DNA of 64,000 bases from Ferruginibacter sp. (GCA_025359625.1 JANYFT010000365.1:1-64000), one strand, 5' to 3'; counted from the stretch's first letter, positions 51,903-61,188 are shown. Numbers and translations are program-made. The notes: generated by a model not told the origin, from the sequence alone.

Positions 51903-53819
51903 TTATTTGTTTTCTTCTTTTACAAGTACTACCCTGGCTCTGTCTGTAGTATATATCTTTGATAAAAAATCGGATAGTGCCACAGCATCTGTCGCAGGAA
52001 AGCGGCCACTGTTACGTTGTAAATTTCTTACATAAACAATTTTACCGGGGCTAACTTTTACGGTAGCGTTATAGGTGCCGAATTTTGTATCAAGTGATAC
52101 ATTTGCCGGAATACTTTCGGGAGTGTAACCGGCAGGCATATTTATTTCTACCGAATCAATATCAGTATAAGCAGCAGGTAGTTTAATATCAAATTTCCTG
52201 GTGGCAGCACCTGTAATTTTTGATGAAGCTTTATTTAAAATATTGGGCGTAATGAATAATCTTTTGCCACTAATGGTACAAAAATTATTTGCAGTTAGTT
52301 CCAGCATTTCGTTTACTACAGGCAGTGTCCCCTTCTCATCACTGTAATCAAATTTTGTAATATCATAAGAGGGAAGATTGAGTTGTGTTTTTAAAATCTC
52401 CCCCACTTTTTCTTTGGATATAGCCTCTAACATTCCATGCAAGTCATCCTGCTGTTGTGCCCTGTATTTTGTATTTATGACTGCGGTTAATTTTCCTTCT
52501 TCATTTACTAATGCATTAATTTTCCTGGTTTGTAGATTATCGCTTCTTTTGTAAATAGGCGTATGTACCAGGGTTCCACCATTTTCATCTACCAGTAAAG
52601 CATTCCTGTTGCTTGTAAAGCCGCTCAGGTATCCCGTGGGCAATGTTTGGCTTGTACATTCCAGCCAAATGGAATCTGTTGCTTGTGGCACGCATATAAT
52701 AATATGGTTGAATTGATTTGCAGATGGAAAATCCGGCAAAAATGAATTATTGTTTTCTCCCGCTTTAATCAATGTATAGTAAGATTTAATACCGGCTTCT
52801 TTTAATAAAGAATACATGTAATTGCTTAATGCTTTACAATCACCATATCCCTTTGTGGCAACATAACTGGCATCAAATGTTTGCCATCCGCCAATGCCCA
52901 ACTGGATGCTGATGTAATGGGTATTCTTTTGCAGGTATTCATACAATATTTTTATTTTTTCTTTGGGCGAAGACAGGTTGTCTGTAAGCGTATGCACCTG
53001 TTGCTTAATATTGCCGGGTAACTTATCCCGTCCTGTATTAAGTGCGTAAATAAATTTACCAAAACCTTTCCAGTCTGTCATGTTACCCGTGTAGTGTTGA
53101 ATTTCAAAATCGGCAGGCGCTAAAAAAACAGCCGGTGTTATTTCATACCACTCAGGGGCATACTTTTCTTCTTCGATAGCAGGTAATTTTTCAACGGCCC
53201 ATTCGTAAACCTGCGATAGCTTTACACTACTGGTTTGTGGTTCTTTATTGTAATTAAATGTTTTAAAACGAAGTTGATACGCTATCGGACATTGCACTAT
53301 CAGTTTACTTTTTTCTACCGCATAATTTTCATCTGCTACAGGTAACCACCGGGGTAAATAAAATATGCCCTTAAACTCAATAGCAGTTTCATACTCTACT
53401 GTGTAGGGATAAATTTTACAATTGAAATCATGCAATTTGAATCTGTCATCATCTGCGAGGGAAGATTCGCTTGTGCCTGATACATCCTGCACATCACTTT
53501 TTTTAAGAGACTTTATTTTTTTCCCATTTACATCATACAGGGTGCCATCAATACTTTGTATGCTGATAAGCTGATCATACTGTTCGCTAAAGCGGGCGGC
53601 ATCATCACCGGCTGCATTCATAATGGTGAGGGCATATTTATTGTATATCGTTGCCCGGCCTGCATCTTTAATGTCGATCCTTATTTCTTCCATTCTTTTT
53701 ACCACATTGGCATGGGGTAACAATTCGGCAGGAATTAATTTTACATCGTAATTATTTTGGGCAAATGCACCATACAGGCAACTGGTATTGATGAGAAATA
53801 AAATAAACTGTTTACTCAT
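51903..53819 (-). CDS. DUF3857 / transglutaminase-fold secreted protein, intact catalytic Cys-His
   Basis: The 638-residue protein has a signal peptide (MSKQFILFLINTSCLYGAFAQ), a DUF3857 domain to about residue 230, a transglutaminase-like core, and a C-terminal beta region. In the core, ASYVATKGYGDCKALSNYMYSLL keeps the catalytic Cys, NQFNHIII the His, and the Asp position reads Glu in SIWLECTSQTLPTGYL. It is thus probably an active peptidase or transglutaminase in the periplasm, but the Asp-to-Glu change is unusual. It lies 2 nt downstream of the companion gene, so the two are co-translated. The biological role of the family is unknown. Confidence 0.8.
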   Translation of the reverse strand: MSKQFILFLINTSCLYGAFAQNNYDVKLIPAELLPHANVVKRMEEIRIDIKDAGRATIYNKYALTIMNAAGDDAARFSEQYDQLISIQSIDGTLYDVNGKKIKSLKKSDVQDVSGTSESSLADDDRFKLHDFNCKIYPYTVEYETAIEFKGIFYLPRWLPVADENYAVEKSKLIVQCPIAYQLRFKTFNYNKEPQTSSVKLSQVYEWAVEKLPAIEEEKYAPEWYEITPAVFLAPADFEIQHYTGNMTDWKGFGKFIYALNTGRDKLPGNIKQQVHTLTDNLSSPKEKIKILYEYLQKNTHYISIQLGIGGWQTFDASYVATKGYGDCKALSNYMYSLLKEAGIKSYYTLIKAGENNNSFLPDFPSANQFNHIIICVPQATDSIWLECTSQTLPTGYLSGFTSNRNALLVDENGGTLVHTPIYKRSDNLQTRKINALVNEEGKLTAVINTKYRAQQQDDLHGMLEAISKEKVGEILKTQLNLPSYDITKFDYSDEKGTLPVVNEMLELTANNFCTISGKRLFITPNILNKASSKITGAATRKFDIKLPAAYTDIDSVEINMPAGYTPESIPANVSLDTKFGTYNATVKVSPGKIVYVRNLQRNSGRFPATDAVALSDFLSKIYTTDRARVVLVKEENK

Positions 53820-53821
53820 GG

Positions 53822-55846
53822 CTATTTCTTTTTAAACACAATTTGTTCTGCATGTTTTTTAACAATATAGTCAAAAAAGTTCCTGAGGGTTTCGTAGTCT
53901 TCCGGCAAAAAAGTAGCTTTCTCCAATTTTACCCTGGTGCGTAACATGATAATATCATCAGATTTGGAAATCAGGTATTCAAAGTAACCTTCTCCATCAT
54001 TAAGACTTACTTTGGCAGATTTAGGAATTTCATCTACTACATAACCTTCAGGTATTTCAATTTGAAAATTATAGGTTTCATCCATTTGATAAGGCATTTC
54101 CACCGGGTATCTTCTTTCAGCAGCCGTAAAAAAATTATCCTTATATCCCTCTTTTAACATGGGGTTAAAATAAATAACATTGCTTTTGTCGTCTCCATCT
54201 ATTGTTATGGAATGAGACATTTTCATGGGTACCTCATCATTATTTTCTTCATCATACTTTATGTCTTCAATTGAGTATTCGCCGGTATATGATTCCTTTA
54301 ATTTCTTTTCGAAAGTTTCTTTTCCCTTTTCGCTAAATTTTTGCCTTATATTACTGGATTCGTAATATCCTAAAAAGGTATTTAAGGTACCACTCCATTT
54401 GCCAGGTTTCTTTTCTTCATTAAAAAGCATCACACTTGTTATCTTTGATTCTTTTATGCTATCTGCATAAAAGTACACAGGCTGTGGATCTTTATTAATA
54501 ATTCTTGCAGGTGCATTTAAACAATATTCAGGCAATTTATTAAATCCATAATAGGGTTTTGATGCGTCTAAAAAATAACTTACACCATCAATATCGGCTT
54601 TACAAATAACATAATTAAACCGGTTTACCAATGGGTAAAATTCATTGGTAACACCATTACCACGGGTACTTAAAATAACAGGGGTTGCTGCTATGTTCTC
54701 GTGCCTTAGCATGGTCGTTAATAACAGGTTCACATCTTCTGCATAACCACTTTTATTCCGGAAGGTTTCTTTTAAAGTTGTAGATAAATAGATGCCGTGA
54801 ATACCATTGGATTTGATATTGTTTTTCACAAAAGCATATATTTTTTTTGCTTCCTCCAGTTTGCCGGTTGTTCCCGTCCTTACCAGTTTCATATCATCAT
54901 TCAACCAGGGATTATCTTTATCTAATTTTTCACCAAAGTCCTCATCTTTTAACAATGCTTCAGATAAGCTGGCCCAGGTACCTAAAATATCCCGATGTGG
55001 GGAATTCGGAAATTGCTGTCCCGACATTTGAAATTCTATCTTCGATATATGGTTATCCAAAGAAGTGGTAAATTTTTCTTCCTTTAAAGCCGACACATTT
55101 TTCATCACCCATCTGCTAAGGGTATTTGTAGATGGGATAAAATATGTTTCTGATCTGCCACTCAGATCATCTCCCTTGCCATTTACGGAGTAAGTAGCAC
55201 TTCTTTCCTTACTTGTTTTTATATCGAACGTATTGTATCCCTGGGCTAAAAAAACGTACTCGAAAAAATTAGGAAGATCCAGTTGATATTCGCTCCATAC
55301 ACGGGGGTAAGCACCTTGAAAACTCCATGGCTGCAGGTTGAATAAAAAATCAGAATTGACGATGTAGGAATATTCTATTATAGAGCCTTCTTTGATTGCG
55401 GGCATGGTGAATTTCTTTACCACATGATTTTTGTCCTGCTTATCTTTAAAGACAGCATCTTTATCCAGCTTTGTTTCCACTACAACACCGTTTTCCAGGT
55501 TGTAAGTACTTGCTTTAAGGCTCTCCAGCTTTTCTTCATCATTAGATTTGGTCGAGATGTAAAGGGGTATCTCCACACTTGCCAGGTCAAATCCTTTTTT
55601 ATTGATTATTTTAATGCGGCGCTGGTGTTTATATATCAAACTAAACCAGCCTTTGTTGTTGCCTTCAAAAGAGCTACTTCCAATATCGGCAATTATTACT
55701 GCACCATAAGAAGTATCTAGTTTCAATTGGGCAATATTAAAATCTTCCGGTAAAACGTGATTGAATTTAATTCCTGGCTTGTCTTGGGCATTGGAGGAAC
55801 AATATAAAAAAGCAAATACAACCAGGAATACAGGGCGTTTATTCAT
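53822..55846 (-). CDS. DUF3857 / transglutaminase-fold secreted protein, catalytic residues lost
   Basis: The 674-residue protein has a signal peptide (MNKRPVFLVVFAFLYCSSNAQ), a DUF3857 domain to about residue 250, a transglutaminase-like core near 330-430, and a C-terminal DUF2569-like beta region. In the core, KSGYAEDVNLLLTTMLRHENIAATPV aligns with the GYGDCKA loop of the downstream gene but has Asp in place of the catalytic Cys, and NRFNYVIC has Tyr in place of His; YFLDASKPYYGF retains the Asp. It should therefore be catalytically inactive and act as a binding protein. It is co-transcribed with the next gene, 2 nt away, which carries the complementary intact Cys and His. Confidence 0.78.
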   Translation of the reverse strand: MNKRPVFLVVFAFLYCSSNAQDKPGIKFNHVLPEDFNIAQLKLDTSYGAVIIADIGSSSFEGNNKGWFSLIYKHQRRIKIINKKGFDLASVEIPLYISTKSNDEEKLESLKASTYNLENGVVVETKLDKDAVFKDKQDKNHVVKKFTMPAIKEGSIIEYSYIVNSDFLFNLQPWSFQGAYPRVWSEYQLDLPNFFEYVFLAQGYNTFDIKTSKERSATYSVNGKGDDLSGRSETYFIPSTNTLSRWVMKNVSALKEEKFTTSLDNHISKIEFQMSGQQFPNSPHRDILGTWASLSEALLKDEDFGEKLDKDNPWLNDDMKLVRTGTTGKLEEAKKIYAFVKNNIKSNGIHGIYLSTTLKETFRNKSGYAEDVNLLLTTMLRHENIAATPVILSTRGNGVTNEFYPLVNRFNYVICKADIDGVSYFLDASKPYYGFNKLPEYCLNAPARIINKDPQPVYFYADSIKESKITSVMLFNEEKKPGKWSGTLNTFLGYYESSNIRQKFSEKGKETFEKKLKESYTGEYSIEDIKYDEENNDEVPMKMSHSITIDGDDKSNVIYFNPMLKEGYKDNFFTAAERRYPVEMPYQMDETYNFQIEIPEGYVVDEIPKSAKVSLNDGEGYFEYLISKSDDIIMLRTRVKLEKATFLPEDYETLRNFFDYIVKKHAEQIVFKKK

Positions 55847-56048
55847 ATACCAGCAGGGGGTTAAGGTTTAGGAATTAAATATAACAATAAATTTTAAATA
55901 CAATCAGGTAACGATTTATGCTGCAAATTATTTGATAAGCCTTAAACTGCAATATGCCTAAAGGAGAAGTTGCGAAGGTTATAAATAATAATAGCTACCC
56001 ATTTTTAAAGGATAGCTATCATAAGAAATGTGGTATGATTGATTTTAT

Positions 56049-57389
56049 TTATTGCATCTTAAAAGTTTCCATAAACTTGGTAGTAAAATTTCCTTGTCTA
56101 AAATCTTCGTTCTTCATCAATTGTAAATGGAAGGGAATGGTTGTTTTTACGCCCTCAATAACATATTCGCTTAAAGCACGGTGCATAGTATCTATGGCTT
56201 CTTCCCTGGTTTGTGCCACGGTTATTAATTTACCAATCATACTATCATAATAAGGAGGGATAACATAACCTGCGTACACATGGCTATCAACTCTAACACC
56301 ATGACCCCCTGGTGTGTGCAATACGGTTATTTTACCAGGGCTGGGGCGGAAGTCGTTGTACGGGTCTTCGGCATTGATACGGCATTCAATAGCATGCATC
56401 TGAGGATAATAATTCTGACCGCTTACCTTGTGGCCGGCGGCTATTTTTATTTGTTCTTTTATTAAATCGTAATTCACTACTTCTTCAGTTACACAATGCT
56501 CTACCTGTATACGGGTGTTCATTTCCATAAAATAAAAATTGCGGTGCTTGTCTACCAAAAACTCAATGGTACCAACGCTTTCATAACTAATTGCGCTGGC
56601 GGCTTTAATAGCAGCATTGCCCATTTCTTCCCGTAATTCCGGCGTCATAAAAGGTGAGGGTGACTCTTCTACCAACTTTTGATGACGACGTTGGATAGAA
56701 CAATCCCTTTCACTTAAATGGCACACATTACCAAACTGATCGCCTGCAATTTGTATTTCAATATGGCGGGGTTCTTCTACAAATTTTTCCATGTAGATAC
56801 CATCATTTTTGAATGATGCTGCCGCTTCTGTTTTAGCATTGTCAAAAGCTTTTTCCATTTCACTTTCCTGCCACACTACCCGCATTCCTTTACCTCCGCC
56901 ACCAGCTGTTGCTTTTAATATTACCGGATAACCAACTTCATTTTTAGCAAGGCCTATTGCCTGCTCTACACTTTCAAGCAAACCACCACTGCCAGGTACA
57001 ACCGGTACACCTGCTTTTATCATTGTTTCTTTGGCGGTTATTTTGTCCCCCATGGCATTGATCATGTCGGGGGTTGGTCCAATAAATTTTACGCCATGAT
57101 CAGTACATATCTGCGCAAATTTTGCATTCTCTGCTAAAAAACCATAGCCGGGATGTATGGCGTCTGAGTTGGTGATTTCTGCAGCTGCCATAATGTGGTG
57201 AATGTTCAGGTAAGAATCCATACTGCTGGGCTTACCGATACACACTGCTTCATCTGCAAACTTTACATGCAGGCTATCTTTATCTGCGGTAGAATAAACG
57301 GCCACGGTTTTAATGCCCATCTCTTTACAGGTGCGTATAATCCGTAAGGCAATTTCGCCACGATTGGCAATCAATATTTTTTTGAACAT
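56049..57389 (-). CDS. accC: Acetyl-CoA carboxylase, biotin carboxylase subunit
   Basis: The 446-residue enzyme carboxylates biotin on AccB using ATP and bicarbonate. It shows the biotin carboxylase N-domain [26 protein letters not shown], the ATP-grasp glycine loop [16 protein letters not shown], the active-site [34 protein letters not shown], and the late [18 protein letters not shown]. The length is standard. In this phylum accB and accC are normally adjacent; here a four-helix-bundle gene lies between them on the same strand, with about 85 nt to accC. Confidence 0.96.
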   Translation of the reverse strand: MFKKILIANRGEIALRIIRTCKEMGIKTVAVYSTADKDSLHVKFADEAVCIGKPSSMDSYLNIHHIMAAAEITNSDAIHPGYGFLAENAKFAQICTDHGVKFIGPTPDMINAMGDKITAKETMIKAGVPVVPGSGGLLESVEQAIGLAKNEVGYPVILKATAGGGGKGMRVVWQESEMEKAFDNAKTEAAASFKNDGIYMEKFVEEPRHIEIQIAGDQFGNVCHLSERDCSIQRRHQKLVEESPSPFMTPELREEMGNAAIKAASAISYESVGTIEFLVDKHRNFYFMEMNTRIQVEHCVTEEVVNYDLIKEQIKIAAGHKVSGQNYYPQMHAIECRINAEDPYNDFRPSPGKITVLHTPGGHGVRVDSHVYAGYVIPPYYDSMIGKLITVAQTREEAIDTMHRALSEYVIEGVKTTIPFHLQLMKNEDFRQGNFTTKFMETFKMQ

Positions 57390-57475
57390 GGTGGTAATAA
57401 ATTTGAAAATGACTTAATTTGAAAATGGCTCAATTTGAAGATAATTCTATTTCAAAATAGCTCATACTCAAAACA

Positions 57476-57859
57476 TCAGGAATTTAATAAATAACTAAAC
57501 GGTGATTTCTTTTTAGAAGTAGACAATATTTTATCTAATACTTTATTTACCTCTTCTAATTTAGCCTGAGCTAAAACACACTCAGGATAATTGGTTGAAT
57601 ATTGGCAGAGCCACAACCAGTATTGTGATTCCTCTGCTTCTTTTGCAGCAATTTTCATTTTATGAATAAAATCTGCTTTGCTTTCTGCGTTCTGTGCTTC
57701 CATTGCAGTTGCGCCAATAGAAGTGCCAGACCTAAGAAGTTGTCTTGCTAAAATATATTTTTTATTGCTTTCCAATTTTTCACAATACTCAATAATCATT
57801 AATGAAAAATCAAAAGATAATTTTAAAATAGGGTTGCTATCAAATAATTCTTTTTTCAT
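57476..57859 (-). CDS. Four-helix bundle protein (23S rRNA intervening-sequence protein family)
   Basis: The 127-residue protein matches the S23/IVP family: LSFDFSLMIIEYCEKL, ARQLLRSGTSIGATAMEAQNAESKADFIHKMKIAAKEAEESQYWLWL and VNKVLDKILSTSKKK. Members were first found inside intervening sequences of 23S rRNA genes and also occur elsewhere as small helix-bundle proteins of unknown function. The gene is inserted between accB and accC, which are usually directly adjacent. A perfect 24-bp tandem repeat lies 40 nt upstream of its start. It may ride on the accB-accC transcript. Confidence 0.82.
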   Translation of the reverse strand: MKKELFDSNPILKLSFDFSLMIIEYCEKLESNKKYILARQLLRSGTSIGATAMEAQNAESKADFIHKMKIAAKEAEESQYWLWLCQYSTNYPECVLAQAKLEEVNKVLDKILSTSKKKSPFSYLLNS

Positions 57860-57899
57860 TTTTAAATTTTATTGAAAACTAGTTCACCAGAATTTGCTT

Positions 57900-57947
57900 T
57901 TTGTAGCTACCCGAAATTTGCAATTTGTAGCTACCCGAAATTTGCAA
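57900..57947. repeat. Two tandem copies of a 24-bp repeat
   Basis: TTTGTAGCTACCCGAAATTTGCAA occurs twice with no gap (57900-57923 and 57924-57947). It is between accB and the four-helix-bundle gene and includes the motif GTAGCTAC, itself a palindrome. Only two copies and no spacers are present, so it is not a CRISPR. Confidence 0.85.
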
Positions 57948-57972
57948 ATTGAGGAATTGGCTAATTTTCACA

Positions 57973-58461
57973 TCAATTTGGCTCTACCAAAAACAATGGC
58001 TGATCGTATTCAACAGGGCTTGAGTCCTGCACCAATATTTTTACAACTTTACCACTCACTTCACTTTCAATTTCGTTGAAGAGTTTCATGGCTTCAATAA
58101 TGCATACCACTTTGCCTACCGTTACTTCGTCACCCACATTAATAAAGAGGGGTTTATCCGGGCCAGACTGGCGGTAAAATGTACCGATCATGGGGCTTTT
58201 TATAGTGATGTAATTATCTGTTTTGGAAATTTCTGCTGCTGGTGGCAAAGCTACCGGTACTGGTGGTGGCGAAACAGAAGGAGTTTGTAGTTGTGGTGCG
58301 TTGGTATAAATTTGGCCTGACTGGCCCCCTGCGATGATATGCTGAACAGGGTCTTTTTTTTGTTTAACTGTTATTTTAACGCCTTCTTCTTCTATTGTAA
58401 TTTCACCAATGTTGGTTTTGTTGATGAGCTTTACCAGCTCCTGAATTTGCTTGATATCCAT
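57973..58461 (-). CDS. accB: Acetyl-CoA carboxylase biotin carboxyl carrier protein
   Basis: The 162-residue protein carries biotin between AccC and the carboxyltransferase. The N-terminal helix (MDIKQIQELVKLINKTNIGEITIEEEGVKITVKQ) and a Pro-rich linker lead to the biotinyl domain with KSPMIGTFYRQSGPDKPLFINVGDEVTVG and the biotinylation motif IEAMKLFNEIESE, Lys being the attachment site. The start is MDIKQIQ at 58461. It is upstream of the four-helix-bundle gene and accC. It stands after efp across a terminator. Confidence 0.95.
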   Translation of the reverse strand: MDIKQIQELVKLINKTNIGEITIEEEGVKITVKQKKDPVQHIIAGGQSGQIYTNAPQLQTPSVSPPPVPVALPPAAEISKTDNYITIKSPMIGTFYRQSGPDKPLFINVGDEVTVGKVVCIIEAMKLFNEIESEVSGKVVKILVQDSSPVEYDQPLFLVEPN

Positions 58462-58629
58462 ATTGAAAGGTTAATGGTTTTTTATTAGAAACGGGCGGCT
58501 AAGGTAGGTAATGATTTATTAATAAAGCCGATTTTGAAAATTTAAAAAAATAAGAAAATCATTAAAAAGAGATCAAAAAAGAGTAAAAAGCGCAAAAAAA
58601 TGGCAAATATGTCCCGCTTTTAAGAAATA

Positions 58630-58664
58630 AAAAAGGACTGATTTTTAAAATCAATCCTTTTTTT
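58630..58664 (-). terminator. efp terminator
   Basis: AAAAAGGAcTGATTTT-TA-AAATCAaTCCTTTTTTT is a near-perfect hairpin just after the efp stop on the minus strand, and is followed there by a T-tract. It separates efp from accB. Confidence 0.85.
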
Positions 58665-58680
58665 ATACAAATTTAATTTA

Positions 58681-59250
58681 TTATTGTTCCTTTACCCTTT
58701 CAACATAATCTCCGGTTTTTGTGTTTACCCTGATCAATTCTCCCTCATTTACAAACAACGGTACGTTTACAGTAGCCCCTGTTTCAACGGTGGCAGGTTT
58801 TAGTGTTTTAGTGGCTGTATCGCCCCTCATGCCCGGCTCGCTATAGGTTACAAGCAACACAATTTTATCTGGTAATTCAACACCCATTGGCATATCTGTA
58901 TCACCATTGATCAATACAGAAACTTCCTGTCCATCCTTTAAAAACCTGGGTGCATCCACCATTGATTCCGGTACCGTAATTTGTTCAAAAGTCTCTACGT
59001 CCATAAAACTATAACCGGTATCATCTTTATATAAGTATTGGTAGGCTTTCTTTTCAACACGTACCGGAAAAATAACTTCGCCGCTATTCCAGGTAAGTTC
59101 AATGGTGCGGCTGTTATCAACACCTTTTAATTTTGCCCATACTTTTGCGGCAGCACGGGCTGTTTTATTTTGCCCAAATTCTATTACGGTGTACAAACTT
59201 CCATCTACTTTAATGATGAGGCCTGAGCGCATATCTGCTGTTGTTGCCAT
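58681..59250 (-). CDS. efp: Elongation factor P (non-canonical tip loop)
   Basis: EF-P relieves ribosome stalling at polyproline. The 189-residue protein has the three-domain order, with the OB C-terminal signature LLVTYSEPGMRGDTATKTLKPATVETGATVNVPLFVNEGE. In domain I the usual KPGKG beta-hairpin tip that carries the modified Lys is replaced: the sequence reads VIEFGQNKTARAAAKVWAKLKGV. A simple alignment places Thr30 where Lys34 (E. coli) or Arg32 (Pseudomonas) would be, with Lys29 and Arg32 nearby. The modification chemistry is therefore not predictable. It has a TACTTTTG -7 element about 65 nt upstream and a terminator downstream. Confidence 0.9.
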   Translation of the reverse strand: MATTADMRSGLIIKVDGSLYTVIEFGQNKTARAAAKVWAKLKGVDNSRTIELTWNSGEVIFPVRVEKKAYQYLYKDDTGYSFMDVETFEQITVPESMVDAPRFLKDGQEVSVLINGDTDMPMGVELPDKIVLLVTYSEPGMRGDTATKTLKPATVETGATVNVPLFVNEGELIRVNTKTGDYVERVKEQ

Positions 59251-59316
59251 GTTGTTTTATTTATTTACTTGTTAATTTTTTATTGCACCTCCCCTCAATA
59301 GCTTTTAAGTGGGTTG

Positions 59317-59324
59317 CAAAAGTA
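59317..59324 (-). promoter_or_regulatory. efp -7 promoter element
   Basis: The minus strand reads TACTTTTG, a TAnnTTTG match, about 65 nt before the efp ATG. A clear TTTG at the -33 distance is not seen. Confidence 0.5.
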
Positions 59325-59461
59325 GCAATAGTAATGGTAAAACTAAAATTTAAAGCAACAGCATGCAGTTTACTCCTTTTTAAAAGGTTTAAACTTTATG
59401 GAGACACATTCTCCTTAACAGTTGCTTTGCATTTTTAAAATTATCTTCACCAAAAATTAAC

Positions 59462-59959
59462 TTGAAAAAATTGTCACTACTAATTGCATTTGTTGTCGGC
59501 ACAATAATAGTTCAGGCACAAAAAGATTCATCGGCTAAAAATCTTTCAAAGTTTGAAAATATTCCTTCATTCAACATGTACACGGTTCCTGACAGCGCCC
59601 ATTTTTCAAACAAAAACCTTAAGGCAAACAAGCCTTTTATCATTATGTTTTTTAGCCCTGATTGTGAGCATTGCCAAAAAGAAACCAAGGAATTGCTGGC
59701 CTATAAAAATGAATTAAAAGATATACAAATTTTAATGGCTTCCCCTAGCAGTTATGGCATGGTGAAACAATTTTACGAAGACTACAATTTATCTACTATG
59801 CCTAATATTAAACTTGGTAACGATGTTAACTATGCTTTAGGCAGTCTCTTTCAATTAAGAACATTCCCTTCAATGTTTGTTTACGACCATACAGGAAAAT
59901 TAGCCAAAGCTTTTGTAGGTAATATTGGCGTACCAACTATTTTAGAAGCCGTGAAATAA
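59462..59959 (+). CDS. Thioredoxin-like protein, TlpA/AhpC-TSA type, secreted
   Basis: The 165-residue protein starts (TTG) with a signal peptide KKLSLLIAFVVGTIIVQAQK. It has a thioredoxin fold with IMFFSPDCEHCQKETKEL (CxxC active site: Cys-Glu-His-Cys) near residue 70 and the cis-Pro loop LRTFPSMFVYDHTGKL. It is expected to reduce disulfides or support cytochrome maturation in the periplasm. The length is typical of short TlpA-like proteins. No ATG is found at the right place, so the TTG start is likely. It lies upstream of mdh on the same strand with a separate promoter between them. Confidence 0.82.
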   Translation: MKKLSLLIAFVVGTIIVQAQKDSSAKNLSKFENIPSFNMYTVPDSAHFSNKNLKANKPFIIMFFSPDCEHCQKETKELLAYKNELKDIQILMASPSSYGMVKQFYEDYNLSTMPNIKLGNDVNYALGSLFQLRTFPSMFVYDHTGKLAKAFVGNIGVPTILEAVK

Positions 59960-59973
59960 TTTCCGCTTCACTC

Positions 59974-60003
59974 ATTACACAATAGTGTAATCAGCTACCT
60001 TTG
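59974..60003 (+). promoter_or_regulatory. mdh promoter with inverted repeat
   Basis: TACCTTTG (59996-60003) is a clear -7 element about 40 nt before the mdh ATG. Directly upstream, ATTACAC-AATA-GTGTAAT (59974-59991) is a perfect inverted repeat with 7-bp arms, placed between the -33 and -7 positions. A dimeric repressor bound there would block the promoter. Confidence 0.6.
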
Positions 60004-60042
60004 CAGCGCAAATTATTTTTTCTACTTATAAATATATTTATT

Positions 60043-60972
60043 ATGAAAGTTACCGTTGTTGGTGCAGGAGCTGTAGGCGCAACCTGTGCAGATAATATTG
60101 CCCGTTTAGCATTGTGCGAAGAACTGGTATTGCTGGATATTAAAGAAGGCATTGCAGAAGGAAAAGCCATTGACATGATGCAAACCTCTACCCTGCTTGG
60201 TTTTGACACCAAGATTATTGGAAGCACCAATGACTACAGCAAAACAGCCAACAGCGATATTGCGGTAATTACATCAGGCCTGCCCCGTAAACCGGGAATG
60301 ACAAGAGAAGAGTTGATTGGCATAAATGCAGGCATCGTAAAAGGTGTTGCCGAAAACATTTTAAAATATTCTCCCGGGGCTATCATCATTATCATCAGTA
60401 ACCCGATGGACACCATGACTTACCTGGCATTAAAATCTACTGGCTTACCAAAAAACAGGATCATTGGTATGGGTGGCACTTTGGATAGTGCCCGTTTTAA
60501 ATATTATTTATCAACAGCTATGGGATGTTCACCAAATGATCTGCAAGGTTTTGTTGCAGGCGGCCATGGCGATACCACCATGATTCCATTAACAAGGCTG
60601 GCTACTTACCAGGGTACACCGGTAAGCAATTATTTAGATGAGGCAACCTTGAAAAAAGTAGCTGCAGATACTATGGTTGGTGGCGCTACATTAACCGGTT
60701 TGTTAGGTACATCTGCCTGGTATGCACCCGGCGCTGCTTGTGCTGCAATGGTAAAATCTATTGTGAAAGATGAGAAAAAAATATTTACCTGCTGTGTAAG
60801 CCTTGATGGTGAATATGGCCAAAAAGATATTTGCATTGGTGTTCCGGTAACCCTTGGCAAAAAGGGTTGGGAAAAAATTGTTGATTACAAACTTAATGAA
60901 GAAGAACAGGCTGCCTTTAATAAAAGTGCAGAAGCTGTAAGGAGTATGAACAGCGTGTTGAGTACATTGTAA
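60043..60972 (+). CDS. mdh: Malate dehydrogenase
   Basis: The 309-residue NAD enzyme of the LDH-like type oxidises malate in the TCA cycle. It contains the nucleotide-binding MKVTVVGAGAVGATCADNIA, LDIKEGIAEGKAIDMM (the Asp that binds NAD ribose), the active-site loop ITSGLPRKPGMTREELI with the malate-binding Arg, IIISNPMDTMTY, and the catalytic His in FVAGGHGDTTMIPL. I use the ATG at 60043; the track start adds a 14-residue hydrophobic peptide encoded by the promoter region. A terminator follows. It is preceded by an inverted repeat next to the -7 element. Confidence 0.95.
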   Translation: MKVTVVGAGAVGATCADNIARLALCEELVLLDIKEGIAEGKAIDMMQTSTLLGFDTKIIGSTNDYSKTANSDIAVITSGLPRKPGMTREELIGINAGIVKGVAENILKYSPGAIIIIISNPMDTMTYLALKSTGLPKNRIIGMGGTLDSARFKYYLSTAMGCSPNDLQGFVAGGHGDTTMIPLTRLATYQGTPVSNYLDEATLKKVAADTMVGGATLTGLLGTSAWYAPGAACAAMVKSIVKDEKKIFTCCVSLDGEYGQKDICIGVPVTLGKKGWEKIVDYKLNEEEQAAFNKSAEAVRSMNSVLSTL

Positions 60973-60994
60973 ATTTGAGCATTAAAAAGATATT

Positions 60995-61024
60995 AAAAAA
61001 CCTCCGCATTTTTGGAGGTTTTTT
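60995..61024 (+). terminator. mdh terminator
   Basis: AAAAAACCTCC-gcattttt-GGAGGTTTTTT is a hairpin with A and T tracts about 25 nt after the mdh stop. The symmetrical tracts may let it act on both strands. Confidence 0.88.
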
Positions 61025-61188
61025 ATTGCAATCACTTAAATATTTTTTTGCAAATAGTATTGTCCGGGCTAAGAAGCAATAAGGTTCTTCATTGGCAGCC
61101 TATCCGCCCCGGGATCGCACATTTGTACATTTATTTCTGTGGAACTTCAGCTTCCAATTGAGGTAACTCTTAGGAAATTATCCATTAA

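Noticed and set aside
57900-57947. CRISPR array
   Set aside because: Only two copies in direct tandem with no spacers; no cas genes in the window.
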